The notes under the pieces were generated by a model. That model ran no database searches and had not been told where the DNA came from. It saw only the letters and a program-made list of their open reading frames with translations. From assembly GCA_024362935.1 (NCBI GenBank), contig JANCRA010000006.1:37875924-37939923 (forward strand): a stretch of 64,000 nucleotides of DNA, read 5' to 3'. Shown here in pieces: positions 17,740 through 31,206 of the stretch. This DNA is from Setophaga petechia (lineage: Eukaryota > Chordata > Aves > Passeriformes > Parulidae). Numbering within the stretch: position 1 is the stretch's first letter; each line of letters opens with the position of its first letter. The position numbers and the translations under genes were made by a program.

Positions 17740-20700
17740 GCGAAGGGAAAGGCAAGAGAGTGGGAAAGTACTATTTTCTCTCACTTTGAGAGCTGCTAAC
17801 ACAATCCAAGTGCTGTGTACCAATTGACTTGCCACTGCACTGCAGTAAGTGTTTCTTGTCACCTACATCTAAGCAAATAGCTTTTTCACTATGTCTCGCA
17901 AGGAGAAAACCTTCCTGCTCACTAAACAACTTCCATCGTGTTGTAGATGTTGCACAGAGGGCTTCAGAGTGTTCTCTAACAAGAAAAAGAAAGTTGTCTA
18001 AGACGCCTTCCTTTCAAGTATTAATGTGAATGGAAAGGCGAGAGAGTGGGAAAGTACTGTTTTCTAGCACTTTGCAGGCTGCTAACACAATTGCAGTGCT
18101 GTGTAGCAGTTAGCTTTTCAGTGCACTGCAGTAAGTGTTTCTTGTCACCTACATCTAAGCAAATAGCTTTATCACTCTGTCTAGCAAGGAGAAAACCTTC
18201 TTGCTCACTAAACATTTCCTATCATGTTCTAGAAGTTGCACAGAGGGCTGCAGTGTGTTTTGCAGCAAGAAAAAGAAAGTTGTCTAAGACGCCTTCCTTT
18301 CAAGTATTAATGTGAAGGGAAAGGCAAGAGAGTGGGAAAGTACTGTTTTCTAGCACTTTGAGAGCTGCTAACACAATCCCAGTGCTGTGTACCAATTAAA
18401 TTGTCACTGCACTGCAGTAAGGGTTTCTTGTCACCTGCATCTAAGCAAATAGCTTTTTCACTATGTCTCGCAAGGAGAAAACCTTCCGGCTCACTAAACA
18501 TTTCCTATCGTGTTCTAGAAGTTGCACAGAGGGCTGCAGGGTGTTCTGTAACAAGAAAAAGAAAGTTGTCTAAGATGCCTTCCTTTCAAGTATTAATGTG
18601 AAGGGAAAGGCAAGAGAGTGGGAAAGTACTGTTTTCTATCACTTTGACAGCTGCTAAAACAATCCCAGTGCTGTGTACCAATTAACTTGTCACTGCACTG
18701 CAGTAAGTGTTTCTTGTCACCTACATCTAAGCAAATAGCTTTTTCACTCTGTCTCGCAAGGAGAAAACCTTCCTGCTCACTAAACATCTCCTATCGTGTT
18801 CTAGAAGTTGCAGAGAGGGCTGCAGTGTGTTCTGTAACAAGAAAAAGAAAGTTGTCTAAGACGCCTACCTTTCAAGTATTAATGTGAAGGGAAAGGCAAG
18901 AGAGTGGGAAAGTACTGTTTTCTAGCACTTTGCAAGCTGCTAACACAATCGCAGTGCTGTGTAGCAATTAGCTGTTCAGTGCACGGCAGTAAGTGTTTCT
19001 TGATACCTACATCTGAGCAAATAGCTTTTTCACTATGTCTCGCATGGGGAAAACGTTGCTGCTCACTAAACAACTTCCATCGTGTTGTAGAAGTTGCACA
19101 GAGGGCTGCAGTGTGTTTTGCAAAATATAAAACAAAGTTGTCTAAGACGCCTTCCTTTCAAGTATTAATGTGAAGGGAAAGGCAAGAGAGTGGGAAAGTA
19201 CTGTTTTCTAGCACTTTGCAAGCTGCTAACACAATCGCAGTGCTGTGTAGCAGTTAGCTTTTCAGTGCACTGCAGTAAGAGTTTCTTGTCACCTACATCT
19301 AAGCAAATAGCTTTATCACTCTGTCTAGCAAGGAGAAAACCTTCTTGCTCACTAAACATTTCCTATCGTGTTCTAGAAGTTGCACAGAGGGCTGCAGTGT
19401 GTTTTGCAGCAAGAAAAAGAAAGTTGTCTAAGACGCCTTCCTTTCAAGTATTAATGTGAAGGGAAAGGCAAGAGAGTGGGAAAGTATTGTTTACTAGCAC
19501 TTTGAGAGCTGCTAACACAATCCCAGTGCTGTGTACCAATTAACTTGTCACTGCGCTGCAGTAAGGGTTTCTTGTCACCTGCATCTAAGCAAATAGCTTT
19601 TTCACTATGTTTCGCAAGGAGAAAACCTTCCGGCTCACTAAACATTTCCTATCGTGTTCTAGAAGTTGCACAGAGGGCTGCAGGGTGTTCTGTAACAAGA
19701 AAAAGAAAGTTGTCTAAGACGCCTTCCTTTCAAGTATTAATGTGAAGGGAAAGGCAAGAGAGTGGGAAAGTACTGTTTTCTAGCACTTTGCAGGCTGCTA
19801 ACACAATCGCAGTGCTGTGTAACAGTTAGCTGTTCAGCGCACTGCAGTAAGTGTTTCTTGTCACCTACATCTAAGCAAATAGCTTTTTCACTATATCTCG
19901 CAAGGAGAAAACCTTCTTGCTCACTAAACATCTCCTATCGTGTTCTAGGAGTTGCACAGAGGGCTGCAGTGTGTTCTGTAACAAGAAAAAGAAAGTTGTC
20001 TAAGACGCCTTCTTTCAAGTATTAATGTGAAGGGAAAGGCAAGAGAGTGGGAAAGTACTGTTTTCTAGCACTTTGCAAGCTCCTAACACAATCCCAGTTC
20101 TGTGTAGCAATTAGCTGTTCAGTCCACTGCAGTAAGTGTTTCTTGTCACCTACACCTAAGCAAATAGCTTTTTCACTATGTCTCGCAAGGAGAAAACCTT
20201 CCTGCTCACTAAACAACTTCCATCGTATTGTAGATGTTGCAGAGAGGGCTGCAGAGTTTTTTGACACAAGAAAAAGAAAGTTGTCTAAGATGCCTTCCTT
20301 TCAAGTATTAATGTGAAGGGAAAGGCAAGAGAGTGGGAAAGTACTGTTTTCTAGCACTTTGCAAGCTGCTAACACAATCGCAGTGCTGTGTAGCAATTAG
20401 CTTGTCAGTGCACGGCAGTAAGTGTTTCTTGATACCTACATCTGAGCAAATAGCTTTTTCACTTTGTCTCGCAAGGGGAAAACGTTGCTGCTCACTAAAC
20501 AACTTCCATCGTGTTGTAGAAGTTGCACAGAGGGCTGCAGTGTGTTTTGCAGCAAGAAAAAGAAAGTTGTCTAAGACGCCTTCCTTTCAAGTATTAATGT
20601 GAAGGGAAAGGCAAGAGAGTGGGAAGGTACTGTTTTCTAGCACTTTGCAAGCTGCTAACACAATCCCAGTGCTGTGTAGCAATTAGCTGTTCAGTGCACT

Positions 20701-23700
20701 GCAGTAAGTGTTTCTTGTCACCTATATCTCAGCAAAAAGCTTTATCACGATGTCTCGCAAGGAGAAAACCTTCCTGCTCACTAAACATTTCCTATCGTGT
20801 TGTAGAAGTTGCACAGAGGGCTGCAGTGTGTTTTGCAGCAAGAAAAAGAAAGTTGTCTAAGACGCCTTCCTTTCAAGTATTAATGTGAAGGGAAAGACAA
20901 GAGAGTGGGAAAGTACTGTTTTCTAGCACTTTGCAAGCTGCTAACACAGTACTAGTGCTGTGTAGCAGTTAGCTGTTCAGTGCACTGCAGTAAGTGTTTC
21001 TTGTCACCTACATCTAAGCAAAAAGCTTTTTCACTATGTCTCGCAAGGAGAAAACCTTCCTGCTCACTAAACAACTTCCATCGTGTTGTAGATGTTGCAG
21101 AGAGGGCTGCAGAGTTTTTTGACACAAGAAAAAGAAAGTTGTCTAAGATGCCTTCCTTTCAAGTATTAATGTGAAGGGAAAGGCAAGAGAGTGGGAAAGT
21201 ACTGTTTTCTATCACTTTGAGAGCTGCTAACACAATCCCAGTGCTGTGTACCAATTAACTTGTCACTGCACTGCAGTAAGTGTTTCTTGTCACCTACATC
21301 TAAGCAAATAGCTTTTTCACTCTGTCTCGCAAGGAGAAAACCTTCCTGCTCACTAAACATCTCCTATCGTGTTCTAGAATTTGCACAGAGGGCTGCAGTG
21401 TGTTCTGTAACAAGAAAAAGAAAGTTGTCTAAGACGCCTTCCTTTCAAGTATTAATGTGAAGGGAAAGGCAAGAGAGTGGGAAAGTACTGTTTTCTAGCA
21501 CTTTGCAAGCTGCTAACACAATCGCAGTGCTGTGTAGCAATTAGCTTGTCAGTGCACGGCAGTAAGTGTTTCTTGATACCTACATCTGAGCAAATAGCTT
21601 TTTCACTTTGTCTCGCAAGGGGAAAACGTTGCTGCTCACTAAACAACTTCCATCGTGTTGTAGAAGTTGCACAGAGGGCTGCAGTGTGTTTTGCAAAATA
21701 TAAAACAAAGTTGTCTAAGACGCCTTCCTTTCAAGTATTAATGTGAAGGGAAAGGCAAGAGAGTGGGAAAGTACTGTTTTCTAGCACTTTGCAGGCTGCT
21801 AACACAATCGCAGTGCTGTGTAGCAGTTAGCTTTTCAGTGCACTGCAGTAAGAGTTTCTTGTCACCTACATCTAAGCAAATAGCTTTATCACTCTGTCTA
21901 GCAAGGAGAAAACCTTCTTGCTCACTAAACATTTCCTATCGTGTTCTAGAAGTTGCACAGAGGGCTGCAGTGTGTTTTGCAGCAGGAAAAAAAAAATTGT
22001 CTAAGACGCCTTCCTTTCAAGTATTAATGTGAAGGGAAAGGCAAGAGAGTGGGAAAGTATTGTTTACTAGCACTTTGAGAGCTGCTAACACAATCCCAGT
22101 GCTGTGTACCAATTAACTTGTCACTGCGCTGCAGTAAGGGTTTCTTGTCACCTGCATCTAAGCAAATAGCTTTTTCACTATGTTTCGCAAGGAGAAAACC
22201 TTCCGGCTCACTAAACATTTCCTATCGTGTTCTAGAAGTTGCACAGAGGGCTTCAGGGTGTTCTGTAACAAGAAAAAGAAAGTTGTCTAAGACGCCTTCC
22301 TTTCAAGTATTAATGTGAAGGGAAAGGCAAGAGAGTGGGAAAGTACTGTTTTCTAGCACTTTGCAGGCTGCTAACACAATCGCAGTCCTGTGTAACAGTT
22401 AGCTGTTCAGTGCACTGCAGTAAGTGTTTCTTGTCACCTACATCTAAGCAAATAGCTTTTTCACTATGTCTCGCAAGGAGAAAACCTTCCTGCTCACTAA
22501 ACATCTCCTATCGTGTTCTAGGAGTTGCACAGAGGGCTGCAGTGTGTTCTGTAACAAGAAAAAGAAAGTTGTCTAAGACGCCTTCCTTTCAAGTATTAAT
22601 GTGAAGGGAAAGGCAAGAGAGTGGGAAAGTACTGTTTTCTAGCACTTTGCAAGCTGCTAACACAATCGCAGTGCTGTGTAGCAATTAGCTTGTCAGTGCA
22701 CGGCAGTAAGTGTTTCTTGATACCTACATCTGAGCAAATAGCTTTTTCCCTTTGTCTCGCAAGGGGAAAACGTTGCTGCTCACTAAACAACTTCCATCGT
22801 GTTGTAGAAGTTGCACAGAGGGCTGCAGTGTGTTTTGCAGCAAGAAAAAGAAAGTTGTCTAAGACGCCTTCCTTTCAAGTATTAATGTGAAGGGAAAGGC
22901 AAGAGAGTGGGAAAGTACTGTTTTCTAGCACTTTGCAAGCTGCTAACACAATCCCAGTGCTGTGTAGCAATTAGCTGTTCAGTGCACTGCAGTAAGTGTT
23001 TCTTGTCACCTATATCTCAGCAAAAAGCTTTATCACGATGTCTCGCAAGGAGAAAACCTTCCTGCTCACTAAACATTTCCTATCGTGTTCTAGAAGTTGC
23101 ACAGAGGGCTGCAGTGTGTTTTGCAGCAAGAAAAAGAAAGTTGTCTAAGACGCCTTCCTTTCAAGTATTAATGTGAAGGGAAAGGCAAGAGAGTGGGAAA
23201 GTACTGTTTTCTAGCACTTTGCAAGCTGCTAACACAATCGCAGTGCTGTGTAGCAATTAGCTTGTCAGTGCACGGCAGTAAGTGTTTCTTGATACCTACA
23301 TCTGAGCAAATAGCTTTTTCACTATGTCTCGCATGGGGAAAACGTTGCTGCTCACTAAACAACTTCCATCGTGTTGTAGAAGTTGCACAGAGGGCTGCAG
23401 TGTGTTTTGCAAAATGTAAAAGAAAGTTGTCTAAGACGCCTTCCTTTCAAGTATTAATGTGAAGGGAAAGGCAAGAGAGTGGGAAAGTACTGTTTTCTAT
23501 CACTTTGCAGGCTGCTAACACAATCGCAGTGCTGTGTAGCAGTAAGCTTTTCAGTGCACTGCAGTAAGTGTTTCTTGTCACCTACATCTGAGCAAATAGC
23601 TTTTTCACTCTGTCTCGCAAGGAGAAAACCTTCCTGCTCACTAAACATCTCCTATCGTGCTCTAGAAGTTGCACAGAGGACTGCAGTGTGTTTTGCAAAA

Positions 23701-23744
23701 AGTAAAAGAAAGTTGTCTAAGACGCCTTCCTTTCAAGTATTAAT
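17740..23744. repeat. 286-bp satellite array between blocks 1 and 2
   Basis: 21 units, one of them 285 bp (CTTCTTTCAAG near 20010). A module of several units starting at 18884 (a GGGGAAAACG unit, then a CTGTCTAGCAAGG unit, then a CCTTCCGGCTC unit) is repeated from 21457 and matches 12723 and 31493. The last unit before the next block (23459) is the variant with AGAGGACTGCAG and CAAAAAGTAAAAG that precedes every block. There is no gene here. Confidence 0.95.
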
Positions 23745-25330
23745 GTGAAGGGAAAGGCAAGAGAGTGGGAAAGTACTGTTTTCTATCACTTTGAAAGCTG
23801 CTTACCCAATCCCAGTTTTGTGCCGCTTCTTAGTTCGCCGTTCAGAAGCTGCCGCAGTCTCTGTTTCCCGGAGAAGGAGAAGACGCTTCTTGGCGCGAAG
23901 AATCTGGTGTCGTTACGCCGATCGCGGCGTGCTCCGGAGAACAGCTACGGCCGAGAGACACCCGGAAGCGGCGCTTAAAGGCACAGTGCTCCGTCTCCTG
24001 GTCTTTAGCGTCTCCTGCCGGCTACACCTTAGCAAAAAGCTTTTTCATTATGTCTCGCCAGGAGAAACTGTGTCTGTTCACAAAAAACCTCCCATCGTGC
24101 TCTAGAGGTTGCAGGCAGCTCTGCAGAGTGTTTTGCAACAAGAAAAAGTAACTTGTCCAAAAAAGCCATCAATTCGAATGTTCCTGGAAAGGGAAAATGC
24201 AGGAGAGTGGATAGGTACTGTTTTCTACCAGTTTGCAAGCTGGACACACAATCCCAGTGTTATACTACGATTGACTTTGCAGTGCACTGTAATAATTGCC
24301 TATTGTTACTACATCTAAGCCAATAGCGTTTGCATTATATCTCTTCAGGAGAAACTGTACCAGTTCAGAAAACAACTCTCATTTTTTCTAGAAGTTGCAC
24401 GGAGGTGTGCAGAGTGTTTTGCAAGAAGCAAAAGAAAGTTGTCCAAAACTGCTGCCATTCGAATAGTAATGCGAATGGAAAAGGCAGGAGAGTGGAAAGC
24501 TGCTGTTTTCTATCTGTTTGTAAGCTGCTTACACAATCCCAGAGTTGTGCAGCAATTAGTTTTTCAGTGCACTGTAGTAGGTGCCTCTTTTCACCTGCAT
24601 CTAAGCAAATTGCTTTTCCCCATGTCTCGCAAGGAGAAACTGAGCCAGTTCAGAAAACATCTCCCATCGAGTTCTAGAGATTGCAGGCAGGTGTGCAGAG
24701 TGTTTTGCAAGAAGCAAAAGAAAGTTGTCTAAAACGCCTTGCATTCAAATAGAAATGTGAATAGAAAAGGCAGGAGAAGGGAGAGGTACTGTTTTCTATC
24801 AGTTTGCAACCTGCTTACACAATCTGCGTGTTGTGCAGCAATTAGCTTGCAGTGCACTGTAGTAGGTGCCTCTTTTCACCTATATCTAAGCAAATTGCTT
24901 TTTCCCCATGTCTTGCAAAGAGAAACTGAGCCAGTTCAGAAAATATCTCCCATCGACTTCGAGAGATTACAGGCAGGTGTGCAGAGCGTTTTGCAAGAAG
25001 CCAAAGAAAGTTGTCTAAAATTCTTTCCATTCGAATAGTAATGTGCATGGAAAAGGCAGGAAGAGTGGAAAGGTACTGTTTTCATTCACTTTGCAAGCTG
25101 CTAACACAATCCCAGTGTTGTGCATCTATTAGCTTTGCAGTGCACTGCAGTAACTGCCTATGGTAACCTACATCTAAGCAAAAAGCTTTTTCACTATCTC
25201 TCACTAGGAGAAAATGTTCCTGCTCATTAAACAACTTCCATCGTGCTGTACAGATTGCACAGAGGGCTGCAGAATGTTTTGCAGCAAGAAAAAGAAAGTT
25301 GTCTAAGACGCCTTCCTTTCAAGTATTAAA
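23745..25330. repeat. 1,586-bp diverged block, copy 2
   Basis: Same length and internal order as the other copies. A private variant is CGCTTCTTAGTTC where others have CGCTTCGTAGTTC. It ends with ATTAAAGTGAAGG, the junction seen after all later blocks. Confidence 0.94.
23822..24028. promoter_or_regulatory. CpG-rich cassette, copy 2
   Basis: ETS-type CCGGAAGC at 23962-23969, which is 217 bp into the block as in every copy. CpG density and hairpin are as in copy 1. Confidence 0.5.
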
Positions 25331-28300
25331 GTGAAGGGAAAGGCAAGAGAGTGGGAAAGTACTGTTTTCTAGCACTTTGCAGGCTGCTAACACAATCCCA
25401 GTGCTGTGTACCAATTAACTTGTCACTGCACTGCAGTAAGGGTTTCTTGTCTGGTATATCTAAGCGAAAAGCTTTTTCACTATGTCTCGCAAGGAGAAAA
25501 CCTTCTTGCTCACTAAACATTTCCTATCGTGTTCCAGAAGTTGCACAGAGGGCTGCAGTGTGTTTTGACCCAAGAAAAAGAAAGTTGTCTAAGACGCCTT
25601 CCATTCAAGTATTAATGTGAAGGGAAAGGCAAGAGAGTGGGAAAGTACTGTTTTCTAGCACTTTGCAAGCTGCTAACACAATCGCAGTGCTGTGTAGCAA
25701 TTAGCTTGTCAGTGCACGGCAGTAAGTGTTTCTCGATACCTACATCTGAGCAAATAGCTTTTTCACTTTGTCTCGCAAGGGGAAAACGTTGCTGCTCACT
25801 AAACAACTTCCATCGTGTTGTAGAAGTTGCACAGAGGGCTGCAGTGTGTTTTGCAAAATGTAAAAGAAAGTTGTCTAAGACGCCTTCCTTTCAAGTATTA
25901 ATGTGAAGGGAAAGGCAAGAGAGTGGGAAAGTACTGTTTTCTAGCACTTTGCAAGTTGCTAACACAGTCCTAGTTCTGTGTAGCAGTTAGCTGTTCAGTG
26001 CACTGCAGTAAGTGTTTCTTGTCACCTACATCTAAGCAAAAAGCTTTTTCACTATGTCTCGCAAGGAGAAAACCTTCCTGCTCACTAAACAACTTCCATC
26101 ATGTTGTAGATGTTGCAGAGAGGGCTGCAGAGTTTTTTGACACAAGAAAAAGAAAGTTGTCTAAGATGCCTTCCTTTCAAGTATTAATGTGAAGGGAAAG
26201 GCAAGAGAGTGGGAAAGTACTGTTTTCTAGCACTTTGCAGGCTGCTAACACAATCGCAGTGCTGTGTAGCAGTTAGCTTTTCAGTGCACTGCAGTAAGTG
26301 TTTCTTGTCACCTACATCTAAGCAAATAGCTTTTTCATTATGTCTCGCAAGGAGAAAACCTTCTTGCTCACTAAACATCTCCTATCGTGTTCTAGAAGTT
26401 GCACAGAGGGCTGCAGTGTCTTCTGTAACAAGAAAAAGAAAGTTGTCTAAGACGCCTTCCTTTCAAGTATTAATGTGAAGGGAAAGGCAAGAGAGTGGGA
26501 AAGTACTGTTTTCTAGCACTTTGCAAGCTGCTAACACAATCCCAGTTCTGTGTAGCAATTAGCTGTTCAGTGCACTGCAGTAAGTGTTTCTTGTCACCTA
26601 CATCTAAGCAAATAGCTTTTTCACTATGTCTCGCAAGGAGAAAACCTTCCTGCTCACTAAACAACTTCCATCGTGTTGTAGATGTTGCAGAGAGGGCTGC
26701 AGAGTTTTTTGACACAAGAAAAAGAAAGTTGTCTAAGATGCCTTCCTTTCAAGTATTAATGTGAAGGGAAAGGCAAGAGAGTGGGAAAGTACTGTTTTCT
26801 AGCACTTTGCAGGCTGCTAACACAATCCCAGTGCTGTGTACCAATTAACTTGTCACTGCACTGCAGTAAGGGTTTCTTGTCACCTATATCTAAGCAAAAA
26901 GCTTTTTCACTATGTCTCGCAAGGAGAAAACCTTCTTGCTCACTAAACATTTCCTATCGTGTTCCAGAAGTTGCACAGAGGGCTGCAGTGTGTTTTGACA
27001 CAAGAAAAAGAAAGTTGTCTAAGACGCCTTCCTTTCAAGTATTAATGTGAAGGGAAAGGCAAGAGAGTGGGAAAGTACTGTTTTCTAGCACTTTGCAAGC
27101 TGCTAACACAATCGCAGTGCTGTGTAGCAATTAGCTTGTCAGTGCACGGCAGTAAGTGTTTCTTGATACCTACATCTGAGCAAATAGCTTTTTCACTTTG
27201 TCTCGCAAGGGGAAAATGTTGCTGCTCACTAAACAACTTCCATCGTGTTCTAGAAGTTGCACAGAGGGCTGCAGTGTGTTTTGCAAAATGTAAAAGAAAG
27301 TTGTCTAAGACGCCTTCCTTTCAAGTATTAATGTGAAGGGAAAAGCAAGAGAGTGGGAAAGTACTGTTTTCTAGCACTTTGCAGGCTGCTAACACAATCG
27401 CAGTGCTGTGTAGCAGTAAGCTTTTCAGTGCACTGCAGTAAGTGTTTCTTGTCACCTACATCTGAGCAAATAGCTTTTTCACTCTGTCTCGCAAGGAGAA
27501 AACCTTCCTGCTCACTAAACATCTCCTATCGTGCTCTAGAAGTTGCACAGAGGACTGCAGTGTGTTTTGCAAAAAGTAAAAGAAAGTTGTCTAAGACGCC
27601 TTCCTTTCAAGTATTAATGTGAAGGGAAAGGCAAGAGAGTGGGAAAGTACTGTTTTCTAGCACTTTGCAAGCTGCTAACACAGTCCTAGTGCTGTGTAGC
27701 AGTTAGCTGTTCAGTGCACTGCAGTAAGTGTTTCTTTTCACCTACATCTAAGCAAAAAGCTTTTTCACTATGTCTCGCAAGGAGAAAACCTTCCTGCTCA
27801 CTAAACAACTTCCATCGTATTGTAGATGTTGCAGAGAGGGCTGCAGAGATTTTTGACACAAGAAAAAGAAAGTTGTCTAAGATGCCTTCCTTTCAAGTAT
27901 TAATGTGAAGGGAAAGGCAAGAGAGTGGGAAAGTACTGTTTTCTAGCACTTTGCAGGCTGCTGACACAATCGCAGTGCTGTGTAGCAGTTAGCTTTTCAG
28001 TGCACTGCAGTAAGTGTTTCTTCTCACCTACATCTAAGCAAATAGCTTTTTCACTATGTCTCGCAAGGAGAAAACCTTCTTGCTCACTAAACATCTCCTA
28101 TCGTGTTCTAGAAGTTGCGCAGAGGGCTGCAGTGTGTTCTGTAACAAGAAAAAGAAAGTTGTCTAAGACGCCTTCCTTTCAAGTATTAATGTGAAGGGAA
28201 AGGCAAGAGAGTGGGAAAGTACTGTTTTCTAGCACTTTGCAAGCTGCTAACACAGTCCTAGTGCTGTGTAGCAGTTAGCTGTTCAGTGCACTGCAGTAAG

Positions 28301-29620
28301 TGTTTCTTGTCACCTACATCTAAGCAAAAAGCTTTTTCACTATGTCTCGCAAGGAGAAAACCTTCCTGCTCACTAAACAACTTCCATCGTATTGTAGATG
28401 TTGCAGAGAGGGCTGCAGAGTTTTTTGACACAAGAAAAAGAAAGTTGTCTAAGATGCCTTCCTTTCAAGTATTAATGTGAAGGGAAAGGCAAGAGAGTGG
28501 GAAAGTACTGTTTTCTAGCACTTTGCAGGCTGCTGACACAATCGCAGTGCTGTGTAGCAGTTAGCTTTTCAGTGCACTGCAGTAAGTGTTTCTTCTCACC
28601 TACATCTAAGCAAATAGCTTTTTCACTATGTCTCGCAAGGAGAAAACCTTCTTGCTCACTAAACATCTCCTATCGTGTTCTAGAAGTTGCACAGAGGGCT
28701 GCAGTGTGTTCTGTAACAAGAAAAAGAAAGTTGTCTAAGACGCCTTCCTTTCAAGTATTAATGTGAAGGGAAAGGCAAGAGAGTGGGAAAGTACTGTTTT
28801 CTAGCACTTTGCAAGCTGCTAACACAGTCCTAGTGCTGTGTAGCAGTTAGCTGCTCAGTGCACTGCAGTAAGTGTTTCTTGTCACCTACATCTAAGCAAA
28901 AAGCTTTTTCACTATGTCTCGCAAGGAGAAAACCTTCCTGCTCACTAAACAACTTCCATCGTGTTGTAGATGTTGCAGAGAGGGCTGCAGAGTTTTTTGA
29001 CACAAGAAAAAGAAAGTTGTCTAAGATGCCTTCCTTTCAAGTATTAATGTGAAGGGAAAGGCAAGAGAGTGGGAAAGTACTGTTTTCTAGCACTTTGCAG
29101 GCTGCTAACACAATCGCAGTGCTGTGTAGCAGTTAGCTTTTCAGTGCACTGCTGTAAGTGTTTCTTGTCACCTACATCTAAGCAAATAGCTTTTTCACTA
29201 TGTCTCGCAAGGAGAAAACCTTCTTGCTCACTAAACATTTCCTATCGTGTTCTAGAAGTTGCACAGAGGGCTGCAGTGTCTTCTGTAACAAGAAAAAGAA
29301 AGTTGTCTAAGACGCCTTCCTTTCAAGTATTAATGTGAAGGGAAAGGCAAGAGAGTGGGAAAGTACTGTTTTCTATCACTTTGCAGGCTGCTAACACAAT
29401 CGCAGTGCTGTGTAGCAGTAAGCTTTTCAGTGCACTGCAGTAAGTGTTTCTTGTCACCTACATCTGAGCAAATAGCTTTTTCACTCTGTCTCGCAAGGAG
29501 AAAACCTTCCTGCTCACTAAACATCTCCTATCGTGCTCTAGAAGTTGCACAGAGGACTGCAGTGTGTTTTGCAAAAAGTAAAAGAAAGTTGTCTAAGACG
29601 CCTTCCTTTCAAGTATTAAT
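25331..29620. repeat. 286-bp satellite array between blocks 2 and 3
   Basis: 15 exact 286-bp units. From about 27623 to 29050 two unit types alternate, giving a local dimeric repeat of 572 bp (equivalent points at 27714, 28286 and 28858). The unit before the next block is again the AGAGGACTGCAG variant. There is no gene here. Confidence 0.95.
27623..29048. repeat. Dimeric 572-bp higher-order repeat
   Basis: Units of the CACAGTCCTAGTGCTG / GAGTTTTTTGACAC type alternate with units of the CTTTTCAGTGCACTGCAG / GTTCTGTAAC type. Similar dimers occur at 36229-37080, 40961-41812, 45693-46544, 54436-55570 and 62165-63300. Confidence 0.8.
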
Positions 29621-31206
29621 GTGAAGGGAAAGGCAAGAGAGTGGGAAAGTACTGTTTTCTATCACTTTGAAAGCTGCTTACCCAATCCCAGTTTTGTGCC
29701 GCTTCGTAGTTCGCCGTTCAGAAGCTGCCGCAGTCTCTGTTTCCCGGAGAAGGAGAAGACGCTTCTTGGCGCGAAGAATCTGGTGTCGTTACGCCGATCG
29801 CGGCGTGCTCCGGAGAACAGCTACGGCCGAGAGACACCCGGAAGCGGCGCTTAAAGGCACAGTGCTCCGTCTCCTGGTCTTTAGCGTCTCCTGCCGGCTA
29901 CACCTTAGCAAAAAGCTTTTTCATTATGTCTCGCCAGGAGAAACTGTGTCTGTTCACAAAAAACCTCCCATCGTGCTCTAGAGGTTGCAGGCAGCTCTGC
30001 AGAGTGTTTTGCAACAAGAAAAAGTAACTTGTCCAAAAAAGCCATCAATTCGAATGTTCCTGGAAAGGGAAAATGCAGGAGAGTGGATAGGTACTGTTTT
30101 CTACCAGTTTGCAAGCTGGACACACAATCCCAGTGTTATACTACGATTGACTTTGCAGTGCACTGTAATAATTGCCTATTGTTACTACATCTAAGCCAAT
30201 AGCGTTTGCATTATATCTCTTCAGGAGAAACTGTACCAGTTCAGAAAACAACTCTCATTTTTTCTAGAAGTTGCACGGAGGTGTGCAGAGTGTTTTGCAA
30301 GAAGCAAAAGAAAGTTGTCCAAAACTGCTGCCATTCGAATAGTAATGCGAATGGAAAAGGCAGGAGAGTGGAAAGCTGCTGTTTTCTATCTGTTTGTAAG
30401 CTGCTTACACAATCCCAGAGTTGTGCAGCAATTAGTTTTTCAGTGCACTGTAGTAGGTGCCTCTTTTCACCTGCATCTAAGCAAATTGCTTTTCCCCATG
30501 TCTCGCAAGGAGAAACTGAGCCAGTTCAGAAAACATCTCCCATCGAGTTCTAGAGATTGCAGGCAGGTGTGCAGAGTGTTTTGCAAGAAGCAAAAGAAAG
30601 TTGTCTAAAACGCCTTGCATTCAAATAGAAATGTGAATAGAAAAGGCAGGAGAAGGGAGAGGTACTGTTTTCTATCAGTTTGCAACCTGCTTACACAATC
30701 TGCGTGTTGTGCAGCAATTAGCTTGCAGTGCACTGTAGTAGGTGCCTCTTTTCACCTATATCTAAGCAAATTGCTTTTTCCCCATGTCTTGCAAAGAGAA
30801 ACTGAGCCAGTTCAGAAAATATCTCCCATCGACTTCGAGAGATTACAGGCAGGTGTGCAGAGCGTTTTGCAAGAAGCCAAAGAAAGTTGTCTAAAATTCT
30901 TTCCATTCGAATAGTAATGTGCATGGAAAAGGCAGGAAGAGTGGAAAGGTACTGTTTTCATTCACTTTGCAAGCTGCTAACACAATCCCAGTGTTGTGCA
31001 TCTATTAGCTTTGCAGTGCACTGCAGTAACTGCCTATGGTAACCTACATCTAAGCAAAAAGCTTTTTCACTATCTCTCACTAGGAGAAAATGTTCCTGCT
31101 CATTAAACAACTTCCATCGTGCTGTACAGATTGCACAGAGGGCTGCAGAATGTTTTGCAGCAAGAAAAAGAAAGTTGTCTAAGACGCCTTCCTTTCAAGT
31201 ATTAAA
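29621..31206. repeat. 1,586-bp diverged block, copy 3
   Basis: Unit boundaries are near 29621, 30060, 30347, 30633 and 30919, giving lengths of about 439, 287, 286, 286 and 288. The extra 153 bp therefore lies in the first unit. It appears identical to copy 4 in all stretches I compared. Confidence 0.95.
29698..29904. promoter_or_regulatory. CpG-rich cassette, copy 3
   Basis: ETS-type CCGGAAGC at 29838-29845. I count 24 CpGs by eye between 29698 and about 29900. Confidence 0.5.

Noticed and set aside
29740..29780. Possible origin of part of the CpG cassette from the monomer itself (AAGGAGAAGACGCTTCT against AAGGAGAAAACGTTTCT)
   Set aside because: The match is short and the rest of the cassette does not follow the monomer. 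It is too weak to claim, though an alignment could settle it.
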